The translations under genes were made by a program, and so were the position numbers. From the NCBI GenBank assembly GCA_041653875.1, contig JBAZEM010000008.1, positions 1-64,000 of the forward strand: a stretch of 64,000 nucleotides of DNA, written 5' to 3'. The notes beneath the pieces are model-generated. The model was given only the letters and a program-made list of their open reading frames with translations, was not told the DNA's origin and searched no databases. This DNA comes from VSJD01 sp041653875 (lineage in GTDB: Bacteria > Verrucomicrobiota > Kiritimatiellia > JAAZAB01). Shown in pieces: positions 26,304 to 34,691 of the stretch; within the stretch, counting starts at the first letter, position 1, and every line of letters begins with the position of its first letter.

Positions 26304-27296
26304 ATGAGCGTTAAATTCAAAGATTATTACGAGGTGCTGGGCGTGGCGCGCGCGGCATCCGCCGACGACATTCGCAAGCAATACCGCAAGCTGGCCCGGA
26401 GATATCACCCGGATGTCAACAAGCGTTCGGATGCCGAAGCCCGGTTTAAGGAAATTGGGGAAGCTTATGAAGTGCTCGGCGATGCGGAGAAACGCAAGCG
26501 CTACGATCAGCTCGGCTCTAATTACCATGCGGGCCAGGATTTTGCGCCGCCCCCCGGCTGGGAAAAGATGCAGTATGAATTCGGCACCCGCCCGGAATCC
26601 TCCGGCGGCTATACCTCGGAAGATCAGGGCGACTTCAGCGATTTTTTCGAGACGCTTTTTGGCGGCGGAGGGTTCCGCCCCGGCGGAGGGTTCCGCCCCG
26701 GCGCGGGTGGCGGCGGGCCGTTTCAGAGCTTTCGCAAGCGGCGCGGCGAGGATCACGAAGCGACCGTGACCATTTCGCTGGAAGAAGCCTTCCATGGCGC
26801 CAAGAAACCCATTCATTTGCAGGTTGCCCGCATGGATGAGCATGGGCGGATCCAGCGCGAATCGAAACAGTACACCGTACAGATTCCGCCCGGCACAGTT
26901 GACGGCGCGCGCATTCGCCTGGCGGGGCAGGGTGGGCAGGGCGTCGGCGCGGGGGCCGCCGGCGATTTATACCTGTTGGTGCAGATTGCGCCGCACCCGG
27001 TGTTCCGCCTGATTGGCGCCGACCTGGAAGTGACCGTGCCGGCGGCGCCGTGGGAGGCGGCCTTGGGTGCCAAGGTGCCCGTGCCGACCATGACCGGCAA
27101 CGCGATGCTGGCCTTGCCGGCGGGAACGCAGAGCGGTCAGCGTCTGCGGTTGCGCGGCAAGGGCTTGGTGGGCGCGCGGCACCACGGAGATCTGATCGTG
27201 AACATTCAAGTTGCCGTGCCGCGCCATCTGAACGAAAAGGAAAAAACGCTGTTTGCCGAGCTGGCGCGGGTGTCATCGTTTAACCCGAGGGGGTGA
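26304..27296 (+). CDS. cbpA: CbpA/DnaJ-type co-chaperone without zinc finger
   Basis: 330 aa. An N-terminal J-domain (about 5-72) carries the HPD motif in ARRYHPDVNKRSD and stimulates DnaK. A Gly/Phe-rich linker follows (about 120-150, FRPGGGFRPGAGGGG), then the two C-terminal substrate-binding beta domains (about 160-325; SLEEAFHGAKKPIHL, IPPGTVDGARIRLAGQG). The zinc-finger repeats of DnaJ are absent, so this is the CbpA class. The start is the ATG at 26304; the upstream frame is repeat DNA. Confidence 0.92.
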   Translation: MSVKFKDYYEVLGVARAASADDIRKQYRKLARRYHPDVNKRSDAEARFKEIGEAYEVLGDAEKRKRYDQLGSNYHAGQDFAPPPGWEKMQYEFGTRPESSGGYTSEDQGDFSDFFETLFGGGGFRPGGGFRPGAGGGGPFQSFRKRRGEDHEATVTISLEEAFHGAKKPIHLQVARMDEHGRIQRESKQYTVQIPPGTVDGARIRLAGQGGQGVGAGAAGDLYLLVQIAPHPVFRLIGADLEVTVPAAPWEAALGAKVPVPTMTGNAMLALPAGTQSGQRLRLRGKGLVGARHHGDLIVNIQVAVPRHLNEKEKTLFAELARVSSFNPRG

Positions 27297-27309
27297 TTAA
27301 TCCGACGTT

Positions 27310-28030
27310 AAGGAAATTCAAAAGGTAGGGCTCGGCCTCCGGCCGGGCCGTATTACAAGAAGACGGGCCAGCCGGAGGCTGGCCCCTACCTTGATGCTAA
27401 GGAATTTTCCGCCATAGGCGGATCCGCCTCCGGCGGACAATCCGATGTAGAGCCGGTTTTTCCGCCATAGGCGGATCCGCCTCCGGCGGAATACCGGCTA
27501 TCCTATGCCGAAGATAGCCGACATAAAGTCGGCTCTACATAAAAAGTTGCCCCGCTTTGCGGGGCCTACCTTGATGCTAAGGAAATTCAATCCAGGTAGA
27601 GCCGGTTTTTCCGCCATAGGCGGAGCCGCCTCCGGCGGAACACCGGCTATAATAGCCGACATAAAGTCGGCTCTACATGGAACAGTTGCGGCCTTAGCCG
27701 CCTAACTCGATGCTAAGGAAATTCAAAAGGTAGGGCTCGGCCTCCGGCCGGGCCGTATTACAAGAAGACGGGCCAGCCGGCCGTCGTCGCGCCGAAGCGG
27801 CGTTATGCCGTGCCGCGAAGGCGGGAGGCTGGCCCCTACCTTGATGCTAAGGAATTTTCCGCCATAGGCGGATCCGCCTCCGGCGGACAATCCGATGTAG
27901 AGCCGGTTTTTCCGCCATAGGCGGATCCGCCTCCGGCGGAATACCGGCTATCCTATGCCGAAGATAGCCGACATAAAGTCGGCTCTACATAAAAAGTTGC
28001 CCCGCTTTGCGGGGCCTACCTTGATCTAAT
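27310..28030. repeat. Cluster of hairpin repeats with a direct duplication of about 280 bp
   Basis: 27310-27590 and 27721-28030 are near-identical. Each holds a GGGCCAGCC/GGCTGGCCC hairpin, REP doublets (27408-27437, 27461-27490, 27858-27887, 27911-27940) and a family C element (GTAGAGCCGG ... GTCGGCTCTAC). The second copy has about 46 extra bases inserted in the first hairpin's loop. A third family C element lies between them (27596-27676, with a REP doublet at 27610-27639). The spacer ACCTTGATGCTAAGGAA recurs. No gene is present; a 66-codon frame here is repeat-derived. Confidence 0.88.
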
Positions 28031-28067
28031 AGGAAATTGTATCTAACGAATTGCATTTTGGGCAGTT

Positions 28068-28090
28068 CGGCGGCCGGGCGCCGCTTTTTT
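28068..28090 (+). terminator. Candidate intrinsic terminator
   Basis: A 5-bp GC stem (CGGCG / CGCCG) with loop GCCGGG is followed by C and six T. It closes the repeat cluster and lies about 95 bases before the Gfo/Idh gene, so it would end read-through from the left. Confidence 0.4.
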
Positions 28091-28185
28091 ATTGCAGTCT
28101 CATGCCATCTGCCTTATAAAAAGCGCCTTTGTGAGCGGCGGAATACGGTTGAGCGGTGTTGATTTTAAATCGGAGGAGCCAGTTT

Positions 28186-29202
28186 ATGAGCTTGAACATT
28201 GGGATCGTCGGGTTGGGGTTCATGGGCAAGATGCATTTCAACACCTACGCCAAAATAAAGGGCGCCAAGGTGACGGCCATTGCCGACGTGGATGGCCGCA
28301 AGCGCGACGGGGATTGGTCGAGCATCGGCGGCAACATCGGCGCGGCGGGCGGGCGCCAGGACTTGCGCGGTATTCATGTTTATGAAAACGCCGCCGACCT
28401 GCTGAAAGACCCGGCCGTGGACGTCGTGGATATCACCCTGCCGACGTATCTCCATGCCCGTTGGACTATCTGCGCTCTGCAGTCCGGCCATCACGTTATC
28501 TGCGAAAAACCGATGGCCTTGAAATCCTCCGAGGCCGTCGCCATGATTGCGGCCGCCCGCGCGGCCCGCCGCCGGCTGTTTGTTGCCCAGTGCATTCGAT
28601 TCTGGCCGGCTTACGCCAAAGCCCGCGAGCTGGTGCTCGGCAAGAAATACGGCAAAGTCGTCAGCGCCGTATTTACCCGCCTGAGTACCCGGCCCACCTG
28701 GAGCTGGCAGGGCTGGTTGGAAGACCCGCGCCGGAGCGGCGGTTGCGCTCTGGATCTGCACATCCACGACGCCGACTTTGTGCTCCACATGCTTGGCCGG
28801 CCGCGCTCGGTCCTGAGCCGCGCCGTGCAAGGGAAGGGCGGCGCCATCGATCACATCACAACCTTTTATAACTATGCGCCGGACACGCTGGTCCAGGCCG
28901 AAGGTGCCTGGGAATATAACGCCGGGTTCCCGTTTTCCATGGAGTTTCAGGTCGCCTTGGAAAAAGCGACCCTGATTTTCGACGCCCAGGGACTTAAGCT
29001 CTGCCCGGCCAAGGGCGCGGCCAAGTTGCTGGCGGTTGCGGAGGGCGACGGCTATTTTCACGAGCTGGCGCATTTCCTTGATTGCATCCGCCGCAACTGC
29101 GCATCGCCGGTGGTGCCGCCGGAATCGGCCCTGCGGAGCGTTCAACTCATCGAGGCGGAAGTCAAGTCGGCCCGCTCGGGGAAGATCGTGCGATTCAAGT
29201 GA
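28186..29202 (+). CDS. Gfo/Idh/MocA family oxidoreductase
   Basis: 338 aa. N-terminal NAD(P)-binding Rossmann domain (NIGIVGLGFMGKMHFNTYA), the family motif HVICEKPMALKSSEA near residue 115 with the catalytic Lys, and a C-terminal alpha/beta domain with GGCALDLHIHDADFVLHMLG. These enzymes oxidise or reduce sugars and cyclitols. GGAGGA lies 9 nt upstream of the ATG at 28186. It is followed by a TIM-barrel isomerase and an ABC transporter on the same strand, which suggests sugar or polyol catabolism. The substrate is unknown. Confidence 0.92.
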   Translation: MSLNIGIVGLGFMGKMHFNTYAKIKGAKVTAIADVDGRKRDGDWSSIGGNIGAAGGRQDLRGIHVYENAADLLKDPAVDVVDITLPTYLHARWTICALQSGHHVICEKPMALKSSEAVAMIAAARAARRRLFVAQCIRFWPAYAKARELVLGKKYGKVVSAVFTRLSTRPTWSWQGWLEDPRRSGGCALDLHIHDADFVLHMLGRPRSVLSRAVQGKGGAIDHITTFYNYAPDTLVQAEGAWEYNAGFPFSMEFQVALEKATLIFDAQGLKLCPAKGAAKLLAVAEGDGYFHELAHFLDCIRRNCASPVVPPESALRSVQLIEAEVKSARSGKIVRFK

Positions 29203-29210
29203 CGGCAGGG

Positions 29211-29432
29211 TTCAACGGTTCACGGTTCAGCGGTTGCAGGTTTTCAGACTCCGCTACGCCACTATCTCCAAACCATTGAATCGTTGCGCCTCTTAACCGC
29301 AGTCGAAGTTTTAATTAAATGTTAAGTAATATCGATCGGTGTAGAGCCGGTTTTTCCGCCATAGGCGGATCCGCCTCCGGCGGAACACCGGCTATTCTGT
29401 CCCGAAGATAGCCGACGTAAAGTCGGCTCTAA
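29211..29432. repeat. Word tract followed by a family C hairpin element
   Basis: 29211-29250 holds copies of GGTTCAACGGTTCACGGTTC, with a weak complement (AACCATTGAATCG) near 29271. From 29340 to 29432 a family C element (GTGTAGAGCCGG, REP doublet at 29355-29384, then AGCCGACGTAAAGTCGGCTCT) occupies the gap before the TIM-barrel gene. Confidence 0.75.
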
Positions 29433-29477
29433 TATTAAGCAGTTGCCGTTTCTTTGGCCTAAATAAAGGACTATTCC

Positions 29478-30356
29478 ATGAACAATCTCCTGCAGATCAA
29501 TTATTGGACCTTGGGCGGATTCGAGGGCAAGAAGCCTGTGGCTCAGGCGCTGGAAGAAGCGGCGGCCTTGGGGCTGGGCGGCATCGAGCTGACCTTCGGG
29601 GCGGGCGAGTTTGCGCGCGGCATTACGGAGGCGCAATGCCGCGCCATCCGCGCCAGGGCAAAGCAACTTAATATTCGGATCGAGACGCTGGCCTCCGGTT
29701 ATTACTGGGATCGCTCGCTTTCAGCTGGGGATGCCGCGGAGCGCAAGGAGGCGATTGCGTTCACCAAGGAATATCTGCGCGTCGCCGCCTGGGTTGGCGC
29801 CAAGGTCGTCCTGGTCGTGCCCGGCGCGGTGGCGGTGCCCTGGAACCCCGCCCGGCCGGTTGTGCCGTACGCGGCGGCCTGGAAAAATGCGACGGCCTCG
29901 TTGCGGGAATGCTTGAAGGAGGCCGAAAAACAAAAAGTCACGATCGCCGTGGAAAATGTGTGGAACTGGTTTCTGGCCGATCCCATGGCCATGAAGCTGT
30001 TCGTGGACCAGTTCAAGAGCCGGCGCATAGGCGTTTATTTCGATGTCGGCAATTGCCTGATTAACGGCTACCCCGAACACTGGATCGAAATCCTGGGGCG
30101 GCGCATTGCCGCGGTGCACTTCAAAAACTTTTCCAGACAGGATTGCGGCGGCGGGCTCCACGGATTTGGCGACGACCTGCTCAAGGGCGACGTCAATTGG
30201 AAGGCCGTGCTGGCCGCGTTTGCCAAGATCGAATACAAAGGCCCTTTCACGGCAGAAATGATTCCCTTCAGCCGTCTGCCGGACTTGGTTCTGCCGGATA
30301 TGCCGTTGGCGCGCGATACCGCCGCCAAACTGAAACAAATCCTGGCGAGGTCCTGA
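29478..30356 (+). CDS. Sugar phosphate isomerase/epimerase (xylose-isomerase-like TIM barrel)
   Basis: 292 aa. The AP-endonuclease-2/xylose-isomerase-like barrel is shown by LGLGGIELTFG, VTIAVENVWNWFLADP (a metal-ligand Glu), GVYFDVGNCLINGYPEHWIE (Asp and His ligands) and FTAEMIPF (final Glu). AAGGA lies 8 nt before the ATG. The neighbours (Gfo/Idh upstream, Opp-type transporter downstream) support a sugar or inositol-type catabolic role. The substrate is not identifiable. Confidence 0.88.
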   Translation: MNNLLQINYWTLGGFEGKKPVAQALEEAAALGLGGIELTFGAGEFARGITEAQCRAIRARAKQLNIRIETLASGYYWDRSLSAGDAAERKEAIAFTKEYLRVAAWVGAKVVLVVPGAVAVPWNPARPVVPYAAAWKNATASLRECLKEAEKQKVTIAVENVWNWFLADPMAMKLFVDQFKSRRIGVYFDVGNCLINGYPEHWIEILGRRIAAVHFKNFSRQDCGGGLHGFGDDLLKGDVNWKAVLAAFAKIEYKGPFTAEMIPFSRLPDLVLPDMPLARDTAAKLKQILARS

Positions 30357-30512
30357 ACGGGTTGTGCATTAGGTGGCGTCGGCGCAATTGTTCAGGAGCA
30401 ATTGCCAGCCTATGACTATCGCCGTTTCCATTCCTGCCGGCCGGATTTTCATTCATAATCCTGACGATGCGGCTACAAGTGCGCTTTAACGGTAAAACGT
30501 GACAGTGGCTGC

Positions 30513-30608
30513 TGTAGCCGCGCCCGTGAGGGCGTGGATTCCGTCGCTGGCCACGGCGTCACCCAGGCTTCGCTAAGAGCTTCGCCGAGGCAAGCCGCCG
30601 CGGCTACA
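30513..30608. repeat. Palindromic repeat family B, copy 3, with an insertion
   Basis: TGTAGCCGCGCCCGTGAGGG at the left and GCCGCCGCGGCTACA at the right, with about 35 extra bases (CCCAGGCTTCGCTAAGAGC, then TTCGCCGAGGCAAGC) inserted after GGCCACGGCGT. The inserted part is itself a small hairpin. Confidence 0.8.
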
Positions 30609-30644
30609 TGAAACTGCAGTCTGCGAGCTGAAGGAAAACGATAG

Positions 30645-31967
30645 ATGTTTCGTTACATCGCACGCCGAGTTCTCCAGATGATCCCGACGGTGTTCGGGGT
30701 CATTGTGATCACCTTCATTCTGTTCAATGTCGTGGGCGGAAGCCCGGCCGCCATGACGCTGGGTAAAAATATCTCGCCCAAGGCGCTGGAGGAATTCGAT
30801 GAGCAGCGCGGCTTCAACAAGCCGCTCCTGCTGGGCCGGTGGAGCGCCACGCGGGCCTATGAGGACACGGCCTTCGAACGCAACGCCGGGCCCTGGCGTA
30901 AGGTCGAGGGGGTCGCCTACACGGCGCCTAAGCGAGGGGCGCCCGGTCTGATTACGCTGGCGCCCGGCAAAGATTATCGCTTGCCGCTGGCCTTCAAGTT
31001 GAAGCCGCAAACGACGTATCGATGGATTTTGAAATACCGTCTGCTGGCAGGCGCGGCGTCGTTTCAAACCCGCTTGCTGACCGCCGACAGCGCCTGGCAA
31101 ACGGTCGAAATTCCGTTTGTTGTCGGGGCCGATCCGGCGGCTTTTAAACCGATCATACATGTCGAGGGCGGGGCGCTGGAAATCTGCGCGCTCAAACTGC
31201 GGCGTCAAAACGAGGGTTGGTTCGACAGCCAGTTCGTGTTTTACCTTGGGCAGATTGCGCGGCTTGACTTCGGTAAATCCAATTTTACCAACCAGCGCGT
31301 GTCGCAAATGCTCAAGGACGGCATCGGGCCCTCGCTCTGCCTGACCGCGCCGATTTTCCTGGTGGAACTGGTCGTGGCGGTCAGCATTGCCCTGCTGTGC
31401 GCGTTCTTTCGGAACACGTTTGTGGATCGCTTGATCGTGGTGATTGCGGTGGTGCTGATGAGCGTTAATTACCTCGTCTGGATTATTTTCGGGCAATATG
31501 TGCTGGGCTACCGTTGCGGGTGGTTCCCTATGTGGGGGTTCGAATCGTGGACTTTTCTGCTCCTGCCGGTGGCGATCGGCGTGGTTAGCGGTTTGGGTGA
31601 GAATGTCCGTTTTTATCGCACGATTATGCTGGACGAGATGTACCGCGATTATGTGCGCACGGCCTTCGCCAAGGGCGTGAGCCGGCCGGGAGTCCTGTTC
31701 AAACACGTTTTGAAAAACGGCATGATCCCGATTTTGACCAACGTGGTGATCGTCATTCCCTTTCTTTATACCGGCAGTCTTTTGCTGGAAGGCTTTTTTG
31801 GCATTCCCGGTCTGGGTAATATGGGGATTAACGCCGTCAATTATTCCGACGTGGACGTCATCCGCGCCATCGTGTTGATCGGCTCAATCCTATATGTGCT
31901 CGCGAACCTGATGACCGATCTCTGTTACGCTTTCTTCGACCCGCGGGTCAAGCTGGGAAGCAATTGA
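30645..31967 (+). CDS. Dpp/Opp-type ABC transporter permease (DppB/YejB-like) with a periplasmic insert
   Basis: 440 aa. N-terminal transmembrane helix (MFRYIARRVLQMIPTVFGVI), then five more helices from residue 225 on and the permease EAA loop (DEMYRDYVRTAFAKGVSRPGVLFKHVLKN). Between helix 1 and the conserved DFGKS segment, residues about 65-195 form an extra beta-rich domain (for example YRLPLAFKLKPQTTYRWILKY) that resembles a carbohydrate-binding jellyroll. Usual DppB proteins are about 310-340 aa. It forms the transport channel with the next permease. Substrate may be oligosaccharide or peptide. Confidence 0.9.
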   Translation: MFRYIARRVLQMIPTVFGVIVITFILFNVVGGSPAAMTLGKNISPKALEEFDEQRGFNKPLLLGRWSATRAYEDTAFERNAGPWRKVEGVAYTAPKRGAPGLITLAPGKDYRLPLAFKLKPQTTYRWILKYRLLAGAASFQTRLLTADSAWQTVEIPFVVGADPAAFKPIIHVEGGALEICALKLRRQNEGWFDSQFVFYLGQIARLDFGKSNFTNQRVSQMLKDGIGPSLCLTAPIFLVELVVAVSIALLCAFFRNTFVDRLIVVIAVVLMSVNYLVWIIFGQYVLGYRCGWFPMWGFESWTFLLLPVAIGVVSGLGENVRFYRTIMLDEMYRDYVRTAFAKGVSRPGVLFKHVLKNGMIPILTNVVIVIPFLYTGSLLLEGFFGIPGLGNMGINAVNYSDVDVIRAIVLIGSILYVLANLMTDLCYAFFDPRVKLGSN

Positions 31968-31970
31968 GCG

Positions 31971-32118
31971 ATTTAGTGATTCAGCGATTTAAGAAACGAA
32001 AAAGAAATCATCACTAAATCGCTGAATCGCTAAATCATGAAATTTCTTCAAGTCACTAAATCGCCGAATCGCTAAATCATGAAATTTCTTCAAGTCACTG
32101 AATCGCTGAATCGCCCAA
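31971..32118. repeat. Paired word tracts (GCGATTTAGTGATTCAGCG / CTAAATCGCTGAATCGC)
   Basis: The left arm GCGATTTAGTGATTCAGCGA is answered by CACTAAATCGCTGAATCGCT. The right side continues with two 46-bp copies of a unit containing CATGAAATTTCTTCAAGTCA and CTAAATCG-type words. The second copy supplies the start codon and first 15 or so codons of the next permease. Confidence 0.88.
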
Positions 32119-33128
32119 TTTCTTCCTCGCTCTGGGCGGACGCCTGGAGGCAATTGCGCCGCGACCGGATTGCCGTGGCGTCCTTCTGGATCATTGTCGT
32201 CTATCTGGCGATGGCGCTTTATGGCGAGGGGGTGTTCTGGTATTTCCATTGGAAGGATGTTGCGCCACCCTACCAGCAGACCAATTTGCGGGAGGAATAT
32301 CTCGCGCCGAGCGTATTCCGGCATCCGTTTGCGGCGAGCCCGCGCGCCGATCCTGGCGCGGTTTCTTCTCCGGCGGTCGATCATGGCGGTCAACCGGCGG
32401 CGCAAAGTTTCGCCGCGCGTTTGCGCGCCGGCTTGCGCGTGTTGGTCCATCATCCGCTGGGCACGGACAACCTGGGGCGCGACGTGTTCGAGCGCACGGT
32501 TCAGGGCGCCCGGATCGCGTTCCAGGTCGGGATCGTCACGTCCTGCATCGCCATTCCCATCGGCGTCATCCTGGGATGCCTGGCCGGCTATTTCGGGGGC
32601 AAAACGGATGACTTCATCGTCTGGCTGTATTCCACCTTTTCGTCCATTCCCGGCCTGCTGTTCATCCTGGCCATTGCCATGGTGGTCGGCAAGGGCCTCT
32701 TGGGCGTGTACCTGGGCATCGGCCTGACGACCTGGGTCAACTTATGCCGCCTGATCCGGGGCGAGGTGCTGAAACACAAGACGCGTCCTTACGTGCAGGC
32801 GGCCCATGCGCTTGGGCTGGGGCCTTTCCGGATCATGTTCCGGCACATCCTGCCCAACGTGTTTCACATCGTCATCATAACTTTTTCCCTGCGGTTTCCC
32901 GCGGCCATTTCCACGGAAGTATTCATGAGCTTTCTGGGCATTGGCGTGCAGGGCGAGCCCTCCTGGGGGATCATGATCAGCAATGCGCGCCTGCGCCTGT
33001 GGCAGGGGGTATGGTGGGAAATGACCTTTGTGACTGCGGCGATCTTTTTTATCGTGCTGGCGTTCAACCTGCTGGGCGACGCCTTGCGCGATGCTCTTGA
33101 CCCGCGCTTGAGGACCAGCGAGCGCTGA
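32079..33128 (+). CDS. Dpp/Opp-type ABC transporter permease (DppC/YejE-like)
   Basis: 349 aa. N-terminal helix (about 35-55), periplasmic segment of about 80 aa, then HPLGTDNLGRDVFERTVQGA, the hallmark of DppC/OppC permeases, five further helices and the EAA loop (YVQAAHALGLGPFRIMFRHILPN). The first 17 residues (MKFLQVTESLNRPISSS) are translated word tract, and the ATG itself lies in the repeat. The preceding repeat copy holds another ATG. It pairs with the 440-aa permease. Confidence 0.92.
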   Translation: MKFLQVTESLNRPISSSLWADAWRQLRRDRIAVASFWIIVVYLAMALYGEGVFWYFHWKDVAPPYQQTNLREEYLAPSVFRHPFAASPRADPGAVSSPAVDHGGQPAAQSFAARLRAGLRVLVHHPLGTDNLGRDVFERTVQGARIAFQVGIVTSCIAIPIGVILGCLAGYFGGKTDDFIVWLYSTFSSIPGLLFILAIAMVVGKGLLGVYLGIGLTTWVNLCRLIRGEVLKHKTRPYVQAAHALGLGPFRIMFRHILPNVFHIVIITFSLRFPAAISTEVFMSFLGIGVQGEPSWGIMISNARLRLWQGVWWEMTFVTAAIFFIVLAFNLLGDALRDALDPRLRTSER

Positions 33129-33132
33129 TGTG

Positions 33133-33208
33133 GAACAGAGGTCAGAGATCAGAGGTCAGAGGTCAGAGATCAGAGGTCAGAGATCAGAGGTCAGAAGTCA
33201 GAGGTCAG
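33133..33208. repeat. Word tract (AGAGGTCAGAGATC)
   Basis: About ten copies of a 7-nt word (AGAGGTC / AGAGATC / AGAAGTC), the same dialect as 4121-4199. The tract lies between the permease stop and the convergent YkgJ-like gene, and it contains the YkgJ stop codon (TCA at 33205-33207). Confidence 0.85.
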
Positions 33209-33537
33209 GCGGGGGCGCGCCGGGCGCGGCAGAATTGCTCCTCGCCGGGGATATGCCAGGTTGTGGGGTAAGCGCGGCATTGCCGGGGTTTGACGTCCTG
33301 GATGCGGCACAGATTGTCCTGCAGGAAGATGCAGGCGCCGTCGGCCGCTTCGGCCAGGACGAGCCCGGTGCGGTTGGCGCGCAGGCTGGTATAGGCGGCG
33401 GTGAAGGCGTGGATTGTCAGGCGCAGAAAATGGGCGATGGCTTCGATCTCGTCGTCCTGCAGGCGCACGTCGCCCGGCTGGCGGCAACAGGCGCCGCACC
33501 GGACGCAGGTGATGGGTAATACGGGATGGTTGCTCAT
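33205..33537 (-). CDS. YkgJ-type cysteine cluster protein
   Basis: 110 aa. The Zn/Fe-chelating (CxxCxxCC) domain is clear: CVRCGACCRQPGDVRL at the N-terminus, GACIFLQDNLCRIQDVKPRQCRAYP near the middle and a late Cys. Members bind a metal cluster; their function is not settled. The gene is antiparallel to the surrounding transporter genes and splits permeases from ATPases. The stop codon is supplied by the word tract. There is no strong Shine-Dalgarno before the ATG at 33537. Confidence 0.85.
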   Translation of the reverse strand: MSNHPVLPITCVRCGACCRQPGDVRLQDDEIEAIAHFLRLTIHAFTAAYTSLRANRTGLVLAEAADGACIFLQDNLCRIQDVKPRQCRAYPTTWHIPGEEQFCRARRAPA

Positions 33538-33589
33538 GGGGTTGATGGGTGCGGGTTTTGCTGGGAAAATTTGGTATTGTAATTTTAAT

Positions 33590-33655
33590 CCATAGCGGTT
33601 CTAACGAACCGCGGCTACACCAATTCGGTGTAGAGGCCGTTCGATAGAACGGCAA
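33590..33655. repeat. Small hairpins before the ATPase genes
   Basis: Two hairpins: GCGGTTC-TAAC-GAACCGC followed by GGCTACA, and GTGTAGAGGCCGTTCGATAG-type with stem GCCGTTC / GAACGGC. They use the same 'GGCTACA ... TGTAG' edge words as families B and C but differ in stem sequence. Confidence 0.55.
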
Positions 33656-33725
33656 AGCGCCGAAGGCCCGATTTAACCGCAAATGCCTTGAAACGCAAAG
33701 GAAAGAATGTGACGTTATTGTTTTT

Positions 33726-34691
33726 ATGAACGTATCCGAACCATTATTGACCGTGGACCAACTCAGTGTTTTCTTTCGGACGCGGATGGAACCGGTGCGG
33801 GCGGTGAACGGCGTATCGTTCAGCGTGGCGCCGGGCGAAACCGTTGCGTTGGTGGGCGAGAGCGGCTGTGGCAAAAGCGTCACGGCGCTGGCCCTGACTC
33901 GGCTGGTGGCTGTGCCCGGTTACGTGGCCGGCGGCAGTATCAGTTTTGCCGGACGCGATGTGCTGGCCATGGAACCGGAGCGATTGCGCCGGATGCGCGG
34001 CGCGGAAATCGCCTATATTTTCCAGGAACCGGCCGCGTCCCTCAATCCCGTGTTCCGGATCGGTTGGCAAATTGGCGAGGCAATTCGTCTGCATCGCAAA
34101 GACGTGGCCGTTCGGGATGAGGTTGTCAGTCTGCTGAAGCGCGTCGGCTTGCCCGATCCCGAACGCCGTCTTAACGCGTATCCCCACGAACTCAGCGGCG
34201 GCATGCAACAGCGCGTTATGATTGCCATGGCCCTGGCTTGCCATCCCAGTCTGTTGGTGGCCGATGAACCCACCACCGCGCTGGACGTCACGATCCAGGC
34301 GCAAATTCTCGATCTGCTGGTCAGTTTGCAGGCGGAACTGGGCATGGCCATTTTGCTGATTACCCACAATCTTGGCCTGGTGGCCGGCGTGGCGCGCTGG
34401 GTCAATGTCATGTATGCCGGGCGTATCGTGGAACGCGGGCCGGTCGAGACGATTCTGAGCCGTCCGGCGCATCCTTACACGCGCGGACTCATGGCCGCCG
34501 TGCCGCGTTTAAGCGGCGGCAAAACGCGCATGGCCGGGATTCCCGGCGCCGTGCCCAATCCGGCGCGTCTGCCATCGGGGTGTCCTTTTCATCCGCGCTG
34601 TCCCAAGGCCCAGGAGTTGTGTCATCATGTGGATCCGCTTGAAACGATCGTAACCGAGGACCATCGTGTGCGATGTCACTTTTGGAAATAA
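33726..34691 (+). CDS. Dpp/Opp-type ABC transporter ATPase (DppD-like)
   Basis: 321 aa. Walker A GESGCGKSVTA (about 44-52), Q-loop FQEPAASLNPVF, signature LSGGMQQRVMIA, Walker B SLLVADEPTTALD, and His in LLITHNLGL. The C-terminal extension GCPFHPRCPKAQELC is the cysteine motif of this ATPase subfamily. It overlaps the next ATPase gene by 19 nt. Together they power the two permeases encoded upstream. Confidence 0.93.
   Translation: MNVSEPLLTVDQLSVFFRTRMEPVRAVNGVSFSVAPGETVALVGESGCGKSVTALALTRLVAVPGYVAGGSISFAGRDVLAMEPERLRRMRGAEIAYIFQEPAASLNPVFRIGWQIGEAIRLHRKDVAVRDEVVSLLKRVGLPDPERRLNAYPHELSGGMQQRVMIAMALACHPSLLVADEPTTALDVTIQAQILDLLVSLQAELGMAILLITHNLGLVAGVARWVNVMYAGRIVERGPVETILSRPAHPYTRGLMAAVPRLSGGKTRMAGIPGAVPNPARLPSGCPFHPRCPKAQELCHHVDPLETIVTEDHRVRCHFWK

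Noticed and set aside
27505..27705. 66-aa frame in the hairpin cluster
   Set aside because: Made of translated family C repeats.
31530..31560. GGGTTCGAATCG motif that resembles a tRNA T-arm
   Set aside because: It lies within the permease coding sequence and no cloverleaf can be drawn around it.
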